Shown here: positions 1 through 7,697 of the stretch, piece after piece
Numbering within the stretch: position 1 is the first letter of the stretch
Layout of the letters: each line of letters opens with the position of its first letter
Source: DAOTTW01 sp034437615
GTDB taxonomy: Bacteria > Chloroflexota > Anaerolineae > Aggregatilineales > Phototrophicaceae
Assembly (NCBI GenBank): GCA_034437615.1
Contig: DAOTTW010000248.1
Location: 1 to 16,520, forward strand
Length of the DNA stretch: 16,520 bases
Reading direction: 5' to 3'
The notes under the pieces: model-generated
What the model was told of the DNA's origin: nothing
What the model saw: the letters and a program-made list of their open reading frames with translations, nothing else
Databases searched by the model: none
Program-made: the position numbers and the translations under genes

Positions 1-135
1 GTTCGGCCCCAGGTAGCCGAAAATCTCGCCGCGCTGAACCTCTAAATCCAGGTTGCAGAGTGCATGTGTGGCCGTGCTGCCACTGCCGTAGGTTTTCGTC
101 AGGTTTTGCGTCGTGATGACTGCATTGCCCGTCAT
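1..135 (-). CDS. ABC transporter ATP-binding protein, N-terminal fragment
   Basis: Forty-five codons are present and the gene runs off the left edge. The protein begins MTGNAVITTQNLTKTYGSGS and reaches GEIFGYLGPN, the residues just before the Walker A glycine-rich loop. The order NLTKTYG, then an acidic beta strand, then GEIFGYLGPNG is the standard start of an ABC nucleotide-binding domain of the drug or polysaccharide exporter type. It would power a membrane exporter by ATP hydrolysis. The permease partner is not in view. The start at 133-135 is supported by a strong ribosome binding site (AAGGAG, about 9 nt upstream on the minus strand). The gene lies downstream of the P-type ATPase on the same strand, but a terminator at 255-278 separates them, so it probably has its own promoter in 140-250. 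The substrate cannot be told from this fragment. Confidence 0.9.
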   Translation of the reverse strand, partial: MTGNAVITTQNLTKTYGSGSTATHALCNLDLEVQRGEIFGYLGPN

Positions 136-254
136 CGTCTTGTCTCCTTATCCCCAGTTGCAATCACTACCAAGCGTAACTGATAGCCGAACGACTGCTT
201 GACCGGATCAATATATACGGCTACATGGTAACCCAAAAACATTGTTTTCGGTGG

Positions 255-278
255 AAAAAAGCCCCCCAATGATTGGGG
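255..278 (-). terminator. Rho-independent terminator after the P-type ATPase
   Basis: Read on the minus strand, CCCCAAT, one base, ATTGGGG forms a tight hairpin. It is followed after GGC by six T residues. It sits about 120 nt beyond the stop codon of the P-type ATPase and ahead of the ABC transporter gene, so it should end the ATPase transcript. Confidence 0.7.
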
Positions 279-336
279 AGCAGCCTATACATATGCCGCA
301 AGCCAATGGATAAACACAAGCAAAATCAGACCGTCC

Positions 337-386
337 ATAGGGGCGCAATGCATTGCGCCCTGGGCACAGCACGCTGTGCCCCTACA
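337..386. repeat. Palindromic repeat doublet (GTAGGG family), copy A
   Basis: Two hairpins lie side by side between a TAGGGG left end and a CCCCTA right end. The first is a 20-bp perfect palindrome centred on AATGCATT. The second is GGGCACAGC, AC, GCTGTGCCC. The element lies in the 3' untranslated region of the P-type ATPase, just after its stop. It shares its plan (outer inverted ends plus inner hairpins) with copies at 4157, 9106, 11094, 15492 and 16096, although this copy starts GGGGCG rather than GGGACG. Confidence 0.7.
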
Positions 387-396
387 TCGGCTTGTG

Positions 397-3375
397 TCAG
401 ACCGTTGCGGTCGCCGTTTGCACGGGTTGCTCTGCACCCTGGCGGCGGATCAGCTTCTCGACCTCAACCGCCAGCAAGATGACGCCACCCAGCAAGAACG
501 CCACCAGCATCTCGCCAAACGTCAGGGCAGACGTGCGGAAGGTGGCCTGCAAGAACGGGACGTAGATCACCGCCAATTGCAGCAGGAACGTCGAGATCAC
601 AGCCCACAGCAGCAGACGGTTGCCACTGAAGAACTTACGGAAGAACGAGACACGATCACCGGAATGAATCGCCATCACCTCGAACATCTGCGTAAAGGCC
701 AGAATCGTGAAGGCAATCGTGCGCGGCAGGGATTCCGCAGCGCCTAACAAGCCCTCACCGGAGCCTTCCAGCGAAGTGCCCTCCTCGGTCTCAATCGCGC
801 TTTCGAGGTAGCTGACACGCGCTGCGGTTTCCAGGCTATCCCAATCTGTCGGCAAGCCTTCTTGCTCGGCAACACGTTCACCGACGATCTCAACGACCTG
901 TTCGCGGCTCAGCGTTTGCAGGCCCAGCGTGTCCGAGAAGGGGTCCATGCCATAGTTGCTATAGCCCCATAGGTAGCCGCCCAACGTCAGCGCGGCAATC
1001 AGCAGGCCCACCCAGACGATATGCGTGCCCGTGCCCTGCGCGAAGATGCTTTCGTCTTTTGAGCGCGGCTTGCGCTCCATCACATCCGGTTCGGCGGGTT
1101 CAAAGCCGAGTGCAATCGCGGGCAGGCCATCCGTCACCAGGTTGATCCATAGGATTTGAATGGCGATTAGCGGCACGGGCATCCCGATCAACAGCGCTAC
1201 GAACATCACCAGGATTTCACCGACGTTTGAACTCAGCAGATACTTGATGAACTTGCGGATGTTGTCGTAAATCGCACGGCCTTCTTCGACTGCCGACACA
1301 ATCGACGCGAAGTTATCATCGGTCAGCACCATCTCAGAGGCCCCCTTGCTGACATCCGTGCCAGTGATGCCCATCGCCACACCGATGTCGGCTTGCTTCA
1401 GTGCAGGGGCATCGTTGACGCCATCGCCCGTCATGGCCACGATTTGGCCTTGTTGCTGCAACATCTGCACCAGCTTCAGCTTGTGTGAGGGCGACACACG
1501 CGCAAAGCAATTGGTGGTCGCTAGCGTCTTGCGGATTTCGTCATCGCTCATCTGGTCAAGCTGATTGCCCGTGACGGCGCGCTGTTGGTCGTCAATGATG
1601 CCCAGGTCACGCGCAATGGCTTCTGCCGTCAGGCCATGATCGCCCGTAATCATCACGGAGCGAATACCCGCGTTACGGGCGGTCTGTACCGCTTGCTTTG
1701 CTTCCGGGCGGGCTGGGTCTAAGATGCCGACCAGCCCCAACAGCACTAGCTCGCGCTCAATTTCTTCGCTGAGGTCGCCTTCAGGGGCGCTTTCCAGTGG
1801 GCGATAGGCCACACCCAGCACGCGCAAACCGTCGCTGGCCATCGTATCGACGTGGTTTTTCCATTGTTCGCGGCGCTCGTCGTCCAATGCAATGCGGCCA
1901 TCGGGCCGATGTTCGTGGCTGCCCCACTCGATCAGGCGATCCGGCGCGCCCTTTGTGATCGAGATGTATTGCTGCGACTCAAATAGGCGCTGCGCGTTGT
2001 CGCCTTCGATCTTATGCACGGTGGTCATGGCCTTGCGCTCGCTACTGAAGGGCAGTTCTGCGATGCGCGGCAGGTCTTGCTCAAGTTGTTTGCGCGTCCA
2101 GCCCACTTTTTCAGCGGCGACGATCAACGCGCCTTCGGTTGTATCACCGACGATGTTTTTGCCGCCGTTGCCATCCACGCTTTCAAGATAGGCATTGGTG
2201 GATAGCGCCATCGCCTTCACGAAGCGGCCTACGGTGTCATCTTGATGCGGGTCGATCTGTGAGCCTTCGCCGGATTCGTTGAAGAATTCGCCCTGCGGCG
2301 TGTAGCCGATGCCGGAAATCTTGACATTTTCATGGCCGGGTAACGTCAGATAGGTTGCGGTCATTTCGTTCTTGGTCAGCGTGCCCGTTTTATCCGAGCA
2401 GATGGTCGTCACAGAGCCGAGCGTTTCCACAGCAGGTAGGCGACGAATCAAGGCGTTGCGTTTTACCATGCGGCTAGCGCCCAATGACAGGCCAATCGTC
2501 ACCAGCGCGGGCAAGCCTTCGGGCACAGCGGCAACGGCCAGGCTCACGGCAATCAAGAACATATCCTGTGGCGGGATGCCCTGAAAGACCAGCCCGACGA
2601 AGAACACGATCGCGACGACGATCAGCGCCCCCGTCGCCAGGATGCGCCCAAGCTGGTTCAGGCGGCGCTGCAAGGGCGTTGTGCCCTGTTCCACCTGTAG
2701 CAGCATGGTGGCGATGTTGCCGATTTGTGTATCCAGGCCCGTCTGCGTTACGAGCAGCATACCGCGCCCATAGACGACTGACGTGCTCATAAAGGCCATG
2801 TTCGTCTGGTCGGCCACAGCGACATTATCGGCGTCTAGGGCTTGCGCTCGCTTATCCACTGGCACAGATTCGCCCGTGAGCGCAGCTTCTTCGATGCGCA
2901 TATTCGTGGCTTCGATCAGGCGACCATCCGCAGGCACGCTATCGCCCTCTTCCAGCAGCACAATATCGCCGGGCACGAGGTCTTCGGCGCTGATCTGATG
3001 CACTTCACCGTCACGCCGCACGCGCACCTGTGGCACCTGCAAGGCGCTGAGCGATGCAAGCGCCTGCTCCGCTTGAAATTCCTGATAGATGCCCAACGCG
3101 GCGTTGAGGACCACGATAATCATAATCACGATGGCGTCGGGGCCATCACCCAGGAAAAACGAGATAACGGCGGCAATCAGCAGGATAATTACCATCAGAT
3201 CGGTGAATTGATTCAGGACAAGCTGCACCCAGTTGACGCCTTCGTCTTTGGGTAATTCGTTGCGTCCGTATTTGTCGATGCGCGTGCGTGCCTGGTCGCT
3301 GCTGAGGCCGTTATCGGCAGCGACATCGAGTTGCTGCAACGCGGCGGCAGCATCCAGCTTATAAAATTCGGTCAT
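397..3375 (-). CDS. Calcium-transporting P-type ATPase (P2A-like)
   Basis: A complete 992-residue pump that exports a cation, most likely Ca2+, using ATP. Visible motifs: the N-terminal cation-ATPase region; TGES at 167-170 in the actuator domain; PEGLP at 285-289 in M4 (E286 matches a Ca2+ ligand of SERCA); the phosphorylated Asp in DKTGT, D328; TGDGVNDAP at 649-657; SSNVGE (N717, E720) in M5; NLVTDG (N745, D749) in M6. About ten membrane helices are present: two near 55-100, two near 245-295 and six from 710 onward. The M8 position that is Glu in SERCA reads as Gln (Q896), as in plasma-membrane-type pumps, so one Ca2+ per cycle is plausible. The loop between M7 and M8 (about 804-886) is unusually long and acidic. 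The start is supported by AAAGGA about 8 nt upstream. It is followed by a terminator at 255-278. Confidence 0.95.
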   Translation of the reverse strand: MTEFYKLDAAAALQQLDVAADNGLSSDQARTRIDKYGRNELPKDEGVNWVQLVLNQFTDLMVIILLIAAVISFFLGDGPDAIVIMIIVVLNAALGIYQEFQAEQALASLSALQVPQVRVRRDGEVHQISAEDLVPGDIVLLEEGDSVPADGRLIEATNMRIEEAALTGESVPVDKRAQALDADNVAVADQTNMAFMSTSVVYGRGMLLVTQTGLDTQIGNIATMLLQVEQGTTPLQRRLNQLGRILATGALIVVAIVFFVGLVFQGIPPQDMFLIAVSLAVAAVPEGLPALVTIGLSLGASRMVKRNALIRRLPAVETLGSVTTICSDKTGTLTKNEMTATYLTLPGHENVKISGIGYTPQGEFFNESGEGSQIDPHQDDTVGRFVKAMALSTNAYLESVDGNGGKNIVGDTTEGALIVAAEKVGWTRKQLEQDLPRIAELPFSSERKAMTTVHKIEGDNAQRLFESQQYISITKGAPDRLIEWGSHEHRPDGRIALDDERREQWKNHVDTMASDGLRVLGVAYRPLESAPEGDLSEEIERELVLLGLVGILDPARPEAKQAVQTARNAGIRSVMITGDHGLTAEAIARDLGIIDDQQRAVTGNQLDQMSDDEIRKTLATTNCFARVSPSHKLKLVQMLQQQGQIVAMTGDGVNDAPALKQADIGVAMGITGTDVSKGASEMVLTDDNFASIVSAVEEGRAIYDNIRKFIKYLLSSNVGEILVMFVALLIGMPVPLIAIQILWINLVTDGLPAIALGFEPAEPDVMERKPRSKDESIFAQGTGTHIVWVGLLIAALTLGGYLWGYSNYGMDPFSDTLGLQTLSREQVVEIVGERVAEQEGLPTDWDSLETAARVSYLESAIETEEGTSLEGSGEGLLGAAESLPRTIAFTILAFTQMFEVMAIHSGDRVSFFRKFFSGNRLLLWAVISTFLLQLAVIYVPFLQATFRTSALTFGEMLVAFLLGGVILLAVEVEKLIRRQGAEQPVQTATATV

Positions 3376-3590
3376 GGTTTGGTCCTTTGGTTATGTGGTC
3401 AAGCGGTAGCTATTGTGCCCCAAGAACTCTTTAACAATCGTGTCAGTACGCTATATCGCTTATGGTAATCCGATTATCGGCTCGACAACCCCCAGAATTT
3501 AGGGGGGGAGCGAGAACGTAATACCTGCGGTCTTCATTGTATGTCCGCCATACCGTGCGCCAATGGTCCATGTGTATAATATGCTGAATC

Positions 3591-3625
3591 AAAAACAGCC
3601 ATGCACATCTATCGTGCATGGCTGT
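3591..3625 (-). terminator. Rho-independent terminator of the tmRNA gene
   Basis: On the minus strand a perfect 12-bp stem (ACAGCCATGCAC with GTGCATGGCTGT) around a 7-nt loop runs straight into a short T run (TTTTTG, partly within the base of the stem). It starts about 24 nt after the 3' end of the tmRNA and fits as its transcription terminator. Confidence 0.85.
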
Positions 3626-3648
3626 CGGGTATATCAGATAGATCAAAG

Positions 3649-4032
3649 TGGAAGCGCCGGGGAACTGCCCCCCGGGTCCAACGGAATCGAGTCTCGCACT
3701 TCTACAAGCTTAGTCCCCCGTTCAGTTTCGCGCATGGTAGTCCCGGCGGACAGTGGTACACCATGCACTAGCCGATAGAGCACTTGGCCCCCCCGTATCG
3801 GCGTCGGGGTGGGTCGCACCCTGCCTATAGTTGCGCCCCGGGCCATCGGACAGGTACAACGACCAGGGACGGCTAGCAACTAGGTGCTAGCTAGCGCTAC
3901 AGCCGTTTTTACGCGGCGTAGGCCAGTGTGTTTTCTTCGGCACTTATATGTGCTTGCGCCGGATTAACGTGGGTGACGCACCACGGCTTGCCGTGCGGCC
4001 ACAGCCTCCGCTGTCGAAGCTGGTTCGCTCCC
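3649..4032 (-). ncRNA. ssrA: Transfer-messenger RNA (tmRNA)
   Basis: This 384-nt RNA rescues stalled ribosomes with SmpB and adds a degradation tag. The 5' end GGGAGCG pairs over 7 bp with CGCTTCC at the 3' end. The third pair is G-U, the alanyl-tRNA synthetase identity element, and an unpaired A follows. CCA is not encoded. The 5' part has the typical GAACCAGCTTCGAC D-like region. A P2 helix pairs CAGCGGA with TCCGTTG. A first pseudoknot forms from CGTGG/CCACG and TGCG/CGCA. The tag frame reads AEENTLAYAA then TAA at 3909-3941. The conserved GGACTAAGCTTGTAGA lies near the 3' end. The T-arm is odd: a 6-bp stem CCGGGG/CCCCGG encloses loop GGCAGTT instead of the usual TTCRANY. Open frames called here on either strand are not proteins. 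Confidence 0.95.
3909..3941 (-). other. tmRNA proteolysis-tag reading frame
   Basis: Ten codons, GCC to GCG, encode AEENTLAYAA, followed by TAA. The pattern matches the E. coli tag ANDENYALAA, with an acidic/Asn start and a hydrophobic AA end for ClpXP-type proteases. The resume codon GCC is inferred from similarity to E. coli and from the A at the -4 position. A start a few codons earlier, in frame (AHIS), cannot be excluded. Confidence 0.75.
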
Positions 4033-4156
4033 ATAAGTTGCGTGTTACAGCGTTTGGCAAGGTCCGCGAAGACGAACTCACTTGTCAACGATTTACAGTC
4101 TAGCAAAAGTAAAGGCGTGTGTTAAGCAGGTTTCATTAGACATCTGTTGGAAAGAG

Positions 4157-4206
4157 TGTCCCTACGGTTCAAGATGGTTGTGTAGGGACGCGATTCTGCG
4201 CGTCCG
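4157..4206. repeat. Palindromic repeat (GTAGGGAC family), copy B
   Basis: GTCCCTAC at 4158-4165 and GTAGGGAC at 4182-4189 form an inverted pair around 16 nt. The second arm continues into an inner hairpin GGACGCG, ATTCTG, CGCGTCC. Compared with copies C, D and F, the order of arm and hairpin is partly everted, as in copy E. It lies in the intergenic stretch upstream of the tmRNA gene. Confidence 0.65.
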
Positions 4207-4475
4207 GCGTGAAAAAACGCACGACCACGCTATTGCGTGGTGCTACCTGACCAAAACCTGATAAGATGTATACGGTATTTACGGCACAGCATCCGGCGTT
4301 GTGTGCATCTCGCCATCCTGTCACCTCGTTATCTGGCTATCTCGGTTGATTTTTGGCGGACGCTCGCTTTCGCGTGCTGATAAATCGTGTATCATCAGTG
4401 TTGTTCTATTGTTAAGTTGATTTAGGGCCAGCGTAAAATTAAAATGAACATAATTTGTTTTACAGGGAGACCAAA
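4207..4475. other. Intergenic region upstream of the flavoprotein gene
   Basis: No gene is seen. A 7-bp hairpin ACCACGC, TATT, GCGTGGT lies at 4224-4241, with six T residues a few bases beyond it on the minus strand. A small inverted repeat TGATA...TATCA lies near 4379-4395 and could be an operator. AT-rich sequence (TAAAAT, CATAAT) at 4436-4454 may hold the promoter of the downstream gene, but no convincing -35 box was found. Confidence 0.4.
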
Positions 4476-5462
4476 ATGGTAACGGATACACTTGTGATTG
4501 GCGCGGGCCTTTCCGGTTTGATGGCAGCCAAGACGCTGGAAAATGCTGGCAAAAGCGTGACAGTGCTGGATAAAGGCCGCAGCGTCGGTGGTCGCTTGGC
4601 AACGCGCCGCGTCGGTGAGGGGCTGGCGGATCATGGCGCACAATTTTTCACGGTGCGCACCAACACCTTTCAGCGCTATGTCGATCAATGGCTGGCGGCT
4701 GAACTGGTCTACATCTGGGGGTATGGCTGGAGCGATGGCAGCCTCAAGCGCACGGTTAGCGATGGTCACCCGCGTTACGTCACACGCGGCGGCATGAATA
4801 ACCTGGCCAAGCACCTGGCGAAAGATGTGCAGGATGTGCGCGTTGATGTGCAGGTGGTCTCTATCGACACAGACGGCCAGACATGGGAACTACGCGATAG
4901 CAACGGGCAATCCTATACAGCACGCAGCCTGGTGATGACGCCGCCTGCGCCGCAAGCGCTGGAACTGGTTAAGAACATCACGATCTCTGTGAATGATCGG
5001 CGTGAATTACAGCGCATCCAGTATGGCCCCTGCATTGGCGCTATGTTCGTGGTTGAAGGGGATGTTGACCTGCCCGAACCGGGGGCTGTGCAGGATTTTG
5101 AGCAACCGGTTCATTGGTTGGCGGATAACCAGCGCAAGGGAATCTCGGATGTGCGCGTGATTACCGTGCACGCCGAAGCCCGCTACAGCCGCCAGCATTA
5201 TGACGACCCCGACGAAGATAACCTCGCGTTTTTGCGTGCGCCACTGGAAGAGCGCATGGCAGACGGTGCGACGATAACCGAACAGCAGCTAAAGAAATGG
5301 CGCTACTCCATCCCGTTGACGACCTACCCGCGTGATTGCCTGCCAGCAGAGGGGCTGAGGCTCGTCTTTGCGGGGGATGCATTCGGGGGGCGTGGGCGTA
5401 TTGAAGGCGCTTTCCTGTCAGGGCTAGCGGCAGGCCAGGCGGCGCTTGCCAAGTTAACGTAA
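4476..5462 (+). CDS. Renalase-like FAD-dependent oxidoreductase
   Basis: A 328-residue flavoprotein. The N-terminal Rossmann motif is VIGAGLSG (GAGLSG at 9-14), with acidic D32 at the end of the second strand. It continues into VGGRLATRR (37-45) and DHGAQFF, the hallmark of the NAD(P)/FAD-dependent renalase and amine-oxidase-like group. The second FAD motif, LVFAGDAFGG, lies near 297-305. Known members oxidise amines or isomeric dihydronicotinamides. The substrate here is not known, and there is no obvious signal peptide, so it is cytoplasmic. ATG at 4476 was chosen because AGGGAGA sits 5 nt upstream. An in-frame TTG at 4455 has no such support. It stands alone, followed by a lipoprotein gene after 140 nt. 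Confidence 0.88.
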   Translation: MVTDTLVIGAGLSGLMAAKTLENAGKSVTVLDKGRSVGGRLATRRVGEGLADHGAQFFTVRTNTFQRYVDQWLAAELVYIWGYGWSDGSLKRTVSDGHPRYVTRGGMNNLAKHLAKDVQDVRVDVQVVSIDTDGQTWELRDSNGQSYTARSLVMTPPAPQALELVKNITISVNDRRELQRIQYGPCIGAMFVVEGDVDLPEPGAVQDFEQPVHWLADNQRKGISDVRVITVHAEARYSRQHYDDPDEDNLAFLRAPLEERMADGATITEQQLKKWRYSIPLTTYPRDCLPAEGLRLVFAGDAFGGRGRIEGAFLSGLAAGQAALAKLT

Positions 5463-5491
5463 TTGTATAAACCGCACAATTTTCGGGGCCG

Positions 5492-5544
5492 ACTTTTGCT
5501 GAAAAGTGCCGAATGTTGTCTGAATATTCAGGGGACTCTAAATG
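5492..5544 (+). promoter_or_regulatory. Candidate promoter/operator of the lipoprotein gene
   Basis: A hairpin ACTTTT, GCTG, AAAAGT lies at 5492-5507. A 12-bp perfect palindrome CTGAATATTCAG lies at 5520-5531. It overlaps a weak -35-like TTGTCT (5516-5521), placed 17 nt before TAAATG (5539-5544). The palindrome could be an operator. The promoter match is poor. Confidence 0.3.
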
Positions 5545-5603
5545 TGCTGTGGTAAGCTACATTGAAATTAAGTTGTCGTAGCGCAATGCTACAGCGGAAA
5601 ATC

Positions 5604-6314
5604 ATGCACCGATTAATTCTATGGATTCTAGCCATTGGCCTTGTCGCATCCTGTGCGCCGACGACCCAGCAGCAAAATGTGCCTGCAACGCAAGATCAGG
5701 GTCCGACGACACTGCAACTGACCAGAGGCGCTATCTCCGTCAGCTTGGAACGCCCTGCAAATTGGCGACATTACCCGGCGTCTGACCGCGTGGTCTTGTC
5801 AGAGCATCGGCAAGCGATGGACGGCAGCGGCAGGCTAACAGGCTTCGTCGCAAATCTCTGGCTGTATCAACCCCAGATCGAAAGCAATACAGATTTCATC
5901 ACCGGGCGCACAGACGACGATGCAGACGCAACAAAAGCCGATACCGCCGAAGCGCTGCATCAAATGTTGCAGGCGCATTCACCGCAGCAGGGTGTGCGCG
6001 TCAGCGCCCCGCTGAGCTTCCAGTGGCATGGCCATAATGCCGGGGCCTACAGCATCTCTGCGCCGAATGAGACGCGCACCGTAGTCGTCGCTATTGATTT
6101 GCAGCAAGGCGAAACAATGACGCTGCTTATGCTCAATTTGTCGGCCTCTGCGGTGGATTTTGAACGCCTGGATACCGTCATGGACGAGTTGTTAGGGCAG
6201 TTTGTCGTCAATGAAGAGCCGATGGGGGCGGATTCGCTGACCGACCACATCGCACAAGCGCTCGCGACGCAGACCAACAGCAGCGCAATGGAAGCCTCGC
6301 CCTCCACACCCTAA
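5604..6314 (+). CDS. Putative lipoprotein of unknown function
   Basis: A 236-residue protein with a clear lipoprotein signal: MHRLILWILAIGLVAS followed by C17, where V-A-S-C is the lipobox. The mature part starts with a Gln/Thr/Pro-rich linker and then a mixed alpha/beta region of about 170 residues (TLQLTRGAISVSLERPANWRH...) that I do not recognise. It ends in a low-complexity Ser/Thr/Pro tail. It should be anchored on the outer face of the membrane. ATG at 5604 is preferred because it puts the charged residue, hydrophobic core and lipobox in the right places. The in-frame TTG at 5562 would add 14 residues before the signal. No strong ribosome binding site is seen. The next gene starts 78 nt further on with its own promoter-like box. 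Confidence 0.75.
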   Translation: MHRLILWILAIGLVASCAPTTQQQNVPATQDQGPTTLQLTRGAISVSLERPANWRHYPASDRVVLSEHRQAMDGSGRLTGFVANLWLYQPQIESNTDFITGRTDDDADATKADTAEALHQMLQAHSPQQGVRVSAPLSFQWHGHNAGAYSISAPNETRTVVVAIDLQQGETMTLLMLNLSASAVDFERLDTVMDELLGQFVVNEEPMGADSLTDHIAQALATQTNSSAMEASPSTP

Positions 6315-6341
6315 ATCGTGCAGCAGGCAGGGCGTCAGGTG

Positions 6342-6350
6342 TGTTAGAAT
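6342..6350 (+). promoter_or_regulatory. Extended -10 promoter of the MalY-like gene
   Basis: TGTTAGAAT reads as an extended -10 element (TG, one base, TAGAAT). It lies 41 nt before the chosen ATG at 6392 and 28 nt after the stop of the lipoprotein gene. No good -35 box is visible, which extended -10 promoters do not require. Confidence 0.45.
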
Positions 6351-6391
6351 GTGGCTTTAAGATTGAACATAATCGCGAGAAGCCACAAACC

Positions 6392-7594
6392 ATGACGACA
6401 ATACCTGACACGCTACACGTTGACCTCGAAGCAGCAATCGCACGACGTCGCTATCATTCGGCCAAGTGGTCGTTTTTCGGCGAAGATATCTTGCCGATGT
6501 GGGTGGCCGATATGGATTTTCCTTCGCCACCTGCAACCATCGAGCGGATGCAACAACGCTTGAACGACCATATGACCTTCGGTTACACCTTTGATGCGCC
6601 TGAACTGCGTGAAGTCCTGGTTGAACGGATGCAGCGCCTTTACAATTGGACTGTGCAGCCGGACGAGATCGTTTTTGTGCCCGGCATGGTGCTGGCGCTG
6701 AATATCGCCGCGAAAGCGTTCGGCAAGGCTGGCGATGGCGTGCTGATGCAGACGCCCGTCTATGGCCCCTTTCAGTCGGTGCCAGCAAATAACGGCCTGT
6801 TCGCCAATATGGTAGACCTGACGCGGGTCGAAGATGACGCGCACACCTTCCACTATGACATCGACTTTGAAGCATTTGAGCGTGCCATCAGCAAGCAGAC
6901 GACGCTGTTTTTCTTCTGCAATCCACACAACCCGGCAGGCCGCACCTTCAGCGCTGACGAACAGCGGCGCATAGCCGAAATTTGTGCGAAGCATGGCGTG
7001 CTGATGATATCGGATGAAATTCATGCCGATCTGCTGCTAGATGGCAACACGCACATCCCCACCGCCAGCCTATCGCCGGAAATCAGCCAGAATGTGATTA
7101 CGATGCTGGCCCCAAGCAAAACCTATAACATCCCAGGGATGCCGCTATCGGTCATTATCATTCAGGATAAAGAGAAGCGCGAAAAATTCGCACAAACAGC
7201 ATGGGGGCTTGGTGTCAAGCCAGCGATTCTATCCTATGAGGCGGCGATTGGTGCCTACAGCGGTGGCGATGGCTGGCTGGAGCAGGTCCGTGATTACCTG
7301 ACGCAAAACCGTGACATGGCCCGCGCATACATCCGCGAGCACATGCCAGCCCTAAAGACCACACACCCGCAAGCCACCTATCTGCTGTGGGTTGACGCCT
7401 GTGCCCTGCCGCTGCCGGAGGGCAAAAGTGCGCAGGCATTCTTCCTGGAAGCAGGCAAAGTAGCTTTCAGCCCCGGCAATTTCTTCAGTGCACAATGTGA
7501 TGGCTACGTGCGCCTGAATTTCGCCTGTCCGCGTGATCTGCTGCAAGAGGGCCTGGAACGCATGAAGCACGCTGTTGACTCATTGCAGGGCTAG
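6392..7594 (+). CDS. MalY/PatB family PLP-dependent enzyme (cystathionine beta-lyase / aminotransferase)
   Basis: A 400-residue fold-type I PLP enzyme. The opening, ending in MWVADMDFPSPP near 36-47, is typical of the MalY/PatB group. Other landmarks: the Tyr of PVYGPF (Y124), CNPHNPAG (N177, with the Asn and Pro that hold PLP), ISDEIH (D208, pairs with the pyridine nitrogen), the Schiff-base lysine in PSKTYN (K243), and the carboxylate-binding Arg in YVRLNFACPR (R374). Family members cleave the C-S bond of cystathionine or cysteine to give pyruvate and ammonia, and some act as aminotransferases. The exact substrate is not decided by sequence. ATG at 6392 matches family length. GTG at 6341 would add 17 residues and overlap the likely promoter. 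A weak GAGAAG precedes the ATG. It appears to be a single-gene unit, followed by a hairpin. Confidence 0.9.
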   Translation: MTTIPDTLHVDLEAAIARRRYHSAKWSFFGEDILPMWVADMDFPSPPATIERMQQRLNDHMTFGYTFDAPELREVLVERMQRLYNWTVQPDEIVFVPGMVLALNIAAKAFGKAGDGVLMQTPVYGPFQSVPANNGLFANMVDLTRVEDDAHTFHYDIDFEAFERAISKQTTLFFFCNPHNPAGRTFSADEQRRIAEICAKHGVLMISDEIHADLLLDGNTHIPTASLSPEISQNVITMLAPSKTYNIPGMPLSVIIIQDKEKREKFAQTAWGLGVKPAILSYEAAIGAYSGGDGWLEQVRDYLTQNRDMARAYIREHMPALKTTHPQATYLLWVDACALPLPEGKSAQAFFLEAGKVAFSPGNFFSAQCDGYVRLNFACPRDLLQEGLERMKHAVDSLQG

Positions 7595-7606
7595 AGCACA
7601 TAACGT

Positions 7607-7624
7607 AGCCTGCTTGAGCAGGCT
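7607..7624. terminator. Hairpin between convergent genes
   Basis: AGCCTGC, TTGA, GCAGGCT is a perfect 7-bp stem placed 12 nt after the stop of the PLP enzyme and facing the xpt gene end. There is no T run on either side, so a terminator role is only suggested by position. Confidence 0.4.
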
Positions 7625-7697
7625 TGTCGGTACCGGAGCTGGGCGTTTTAACGTCTGGCGACAAAACACGGGTAGGCACATTGAGTTTGTCGGTGTG

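Noticed and set aside
2484..3255. Plus-strand frames of 100-140 codons inside the P-type ATPase
   Set aside because: They are antisense to well-conserved ATPase motifs and have Arg/Ala-rich composition typical of shadow frames.
3575..3580. TATAAT on the plus strand
   Set aside because: No -35 box at a proper distance. It would transcribe antisense to the tmRNA terminator and tmRNA with no gene to serve.
4083..4088. TTGACA on the minus strand upstream of the tmRNA
   Set aside because: It is a perfect -35 hexamer, but no acceptable -10 box lies 16-18 nt downstream, so I did not call a promoter.
3643..4125. Open reading frames on both strands between 3643 and 4125
   Set aside because: They overlap the tmRNA gene. 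The only translated part is the 10-codon tag frame at 3909-3941.
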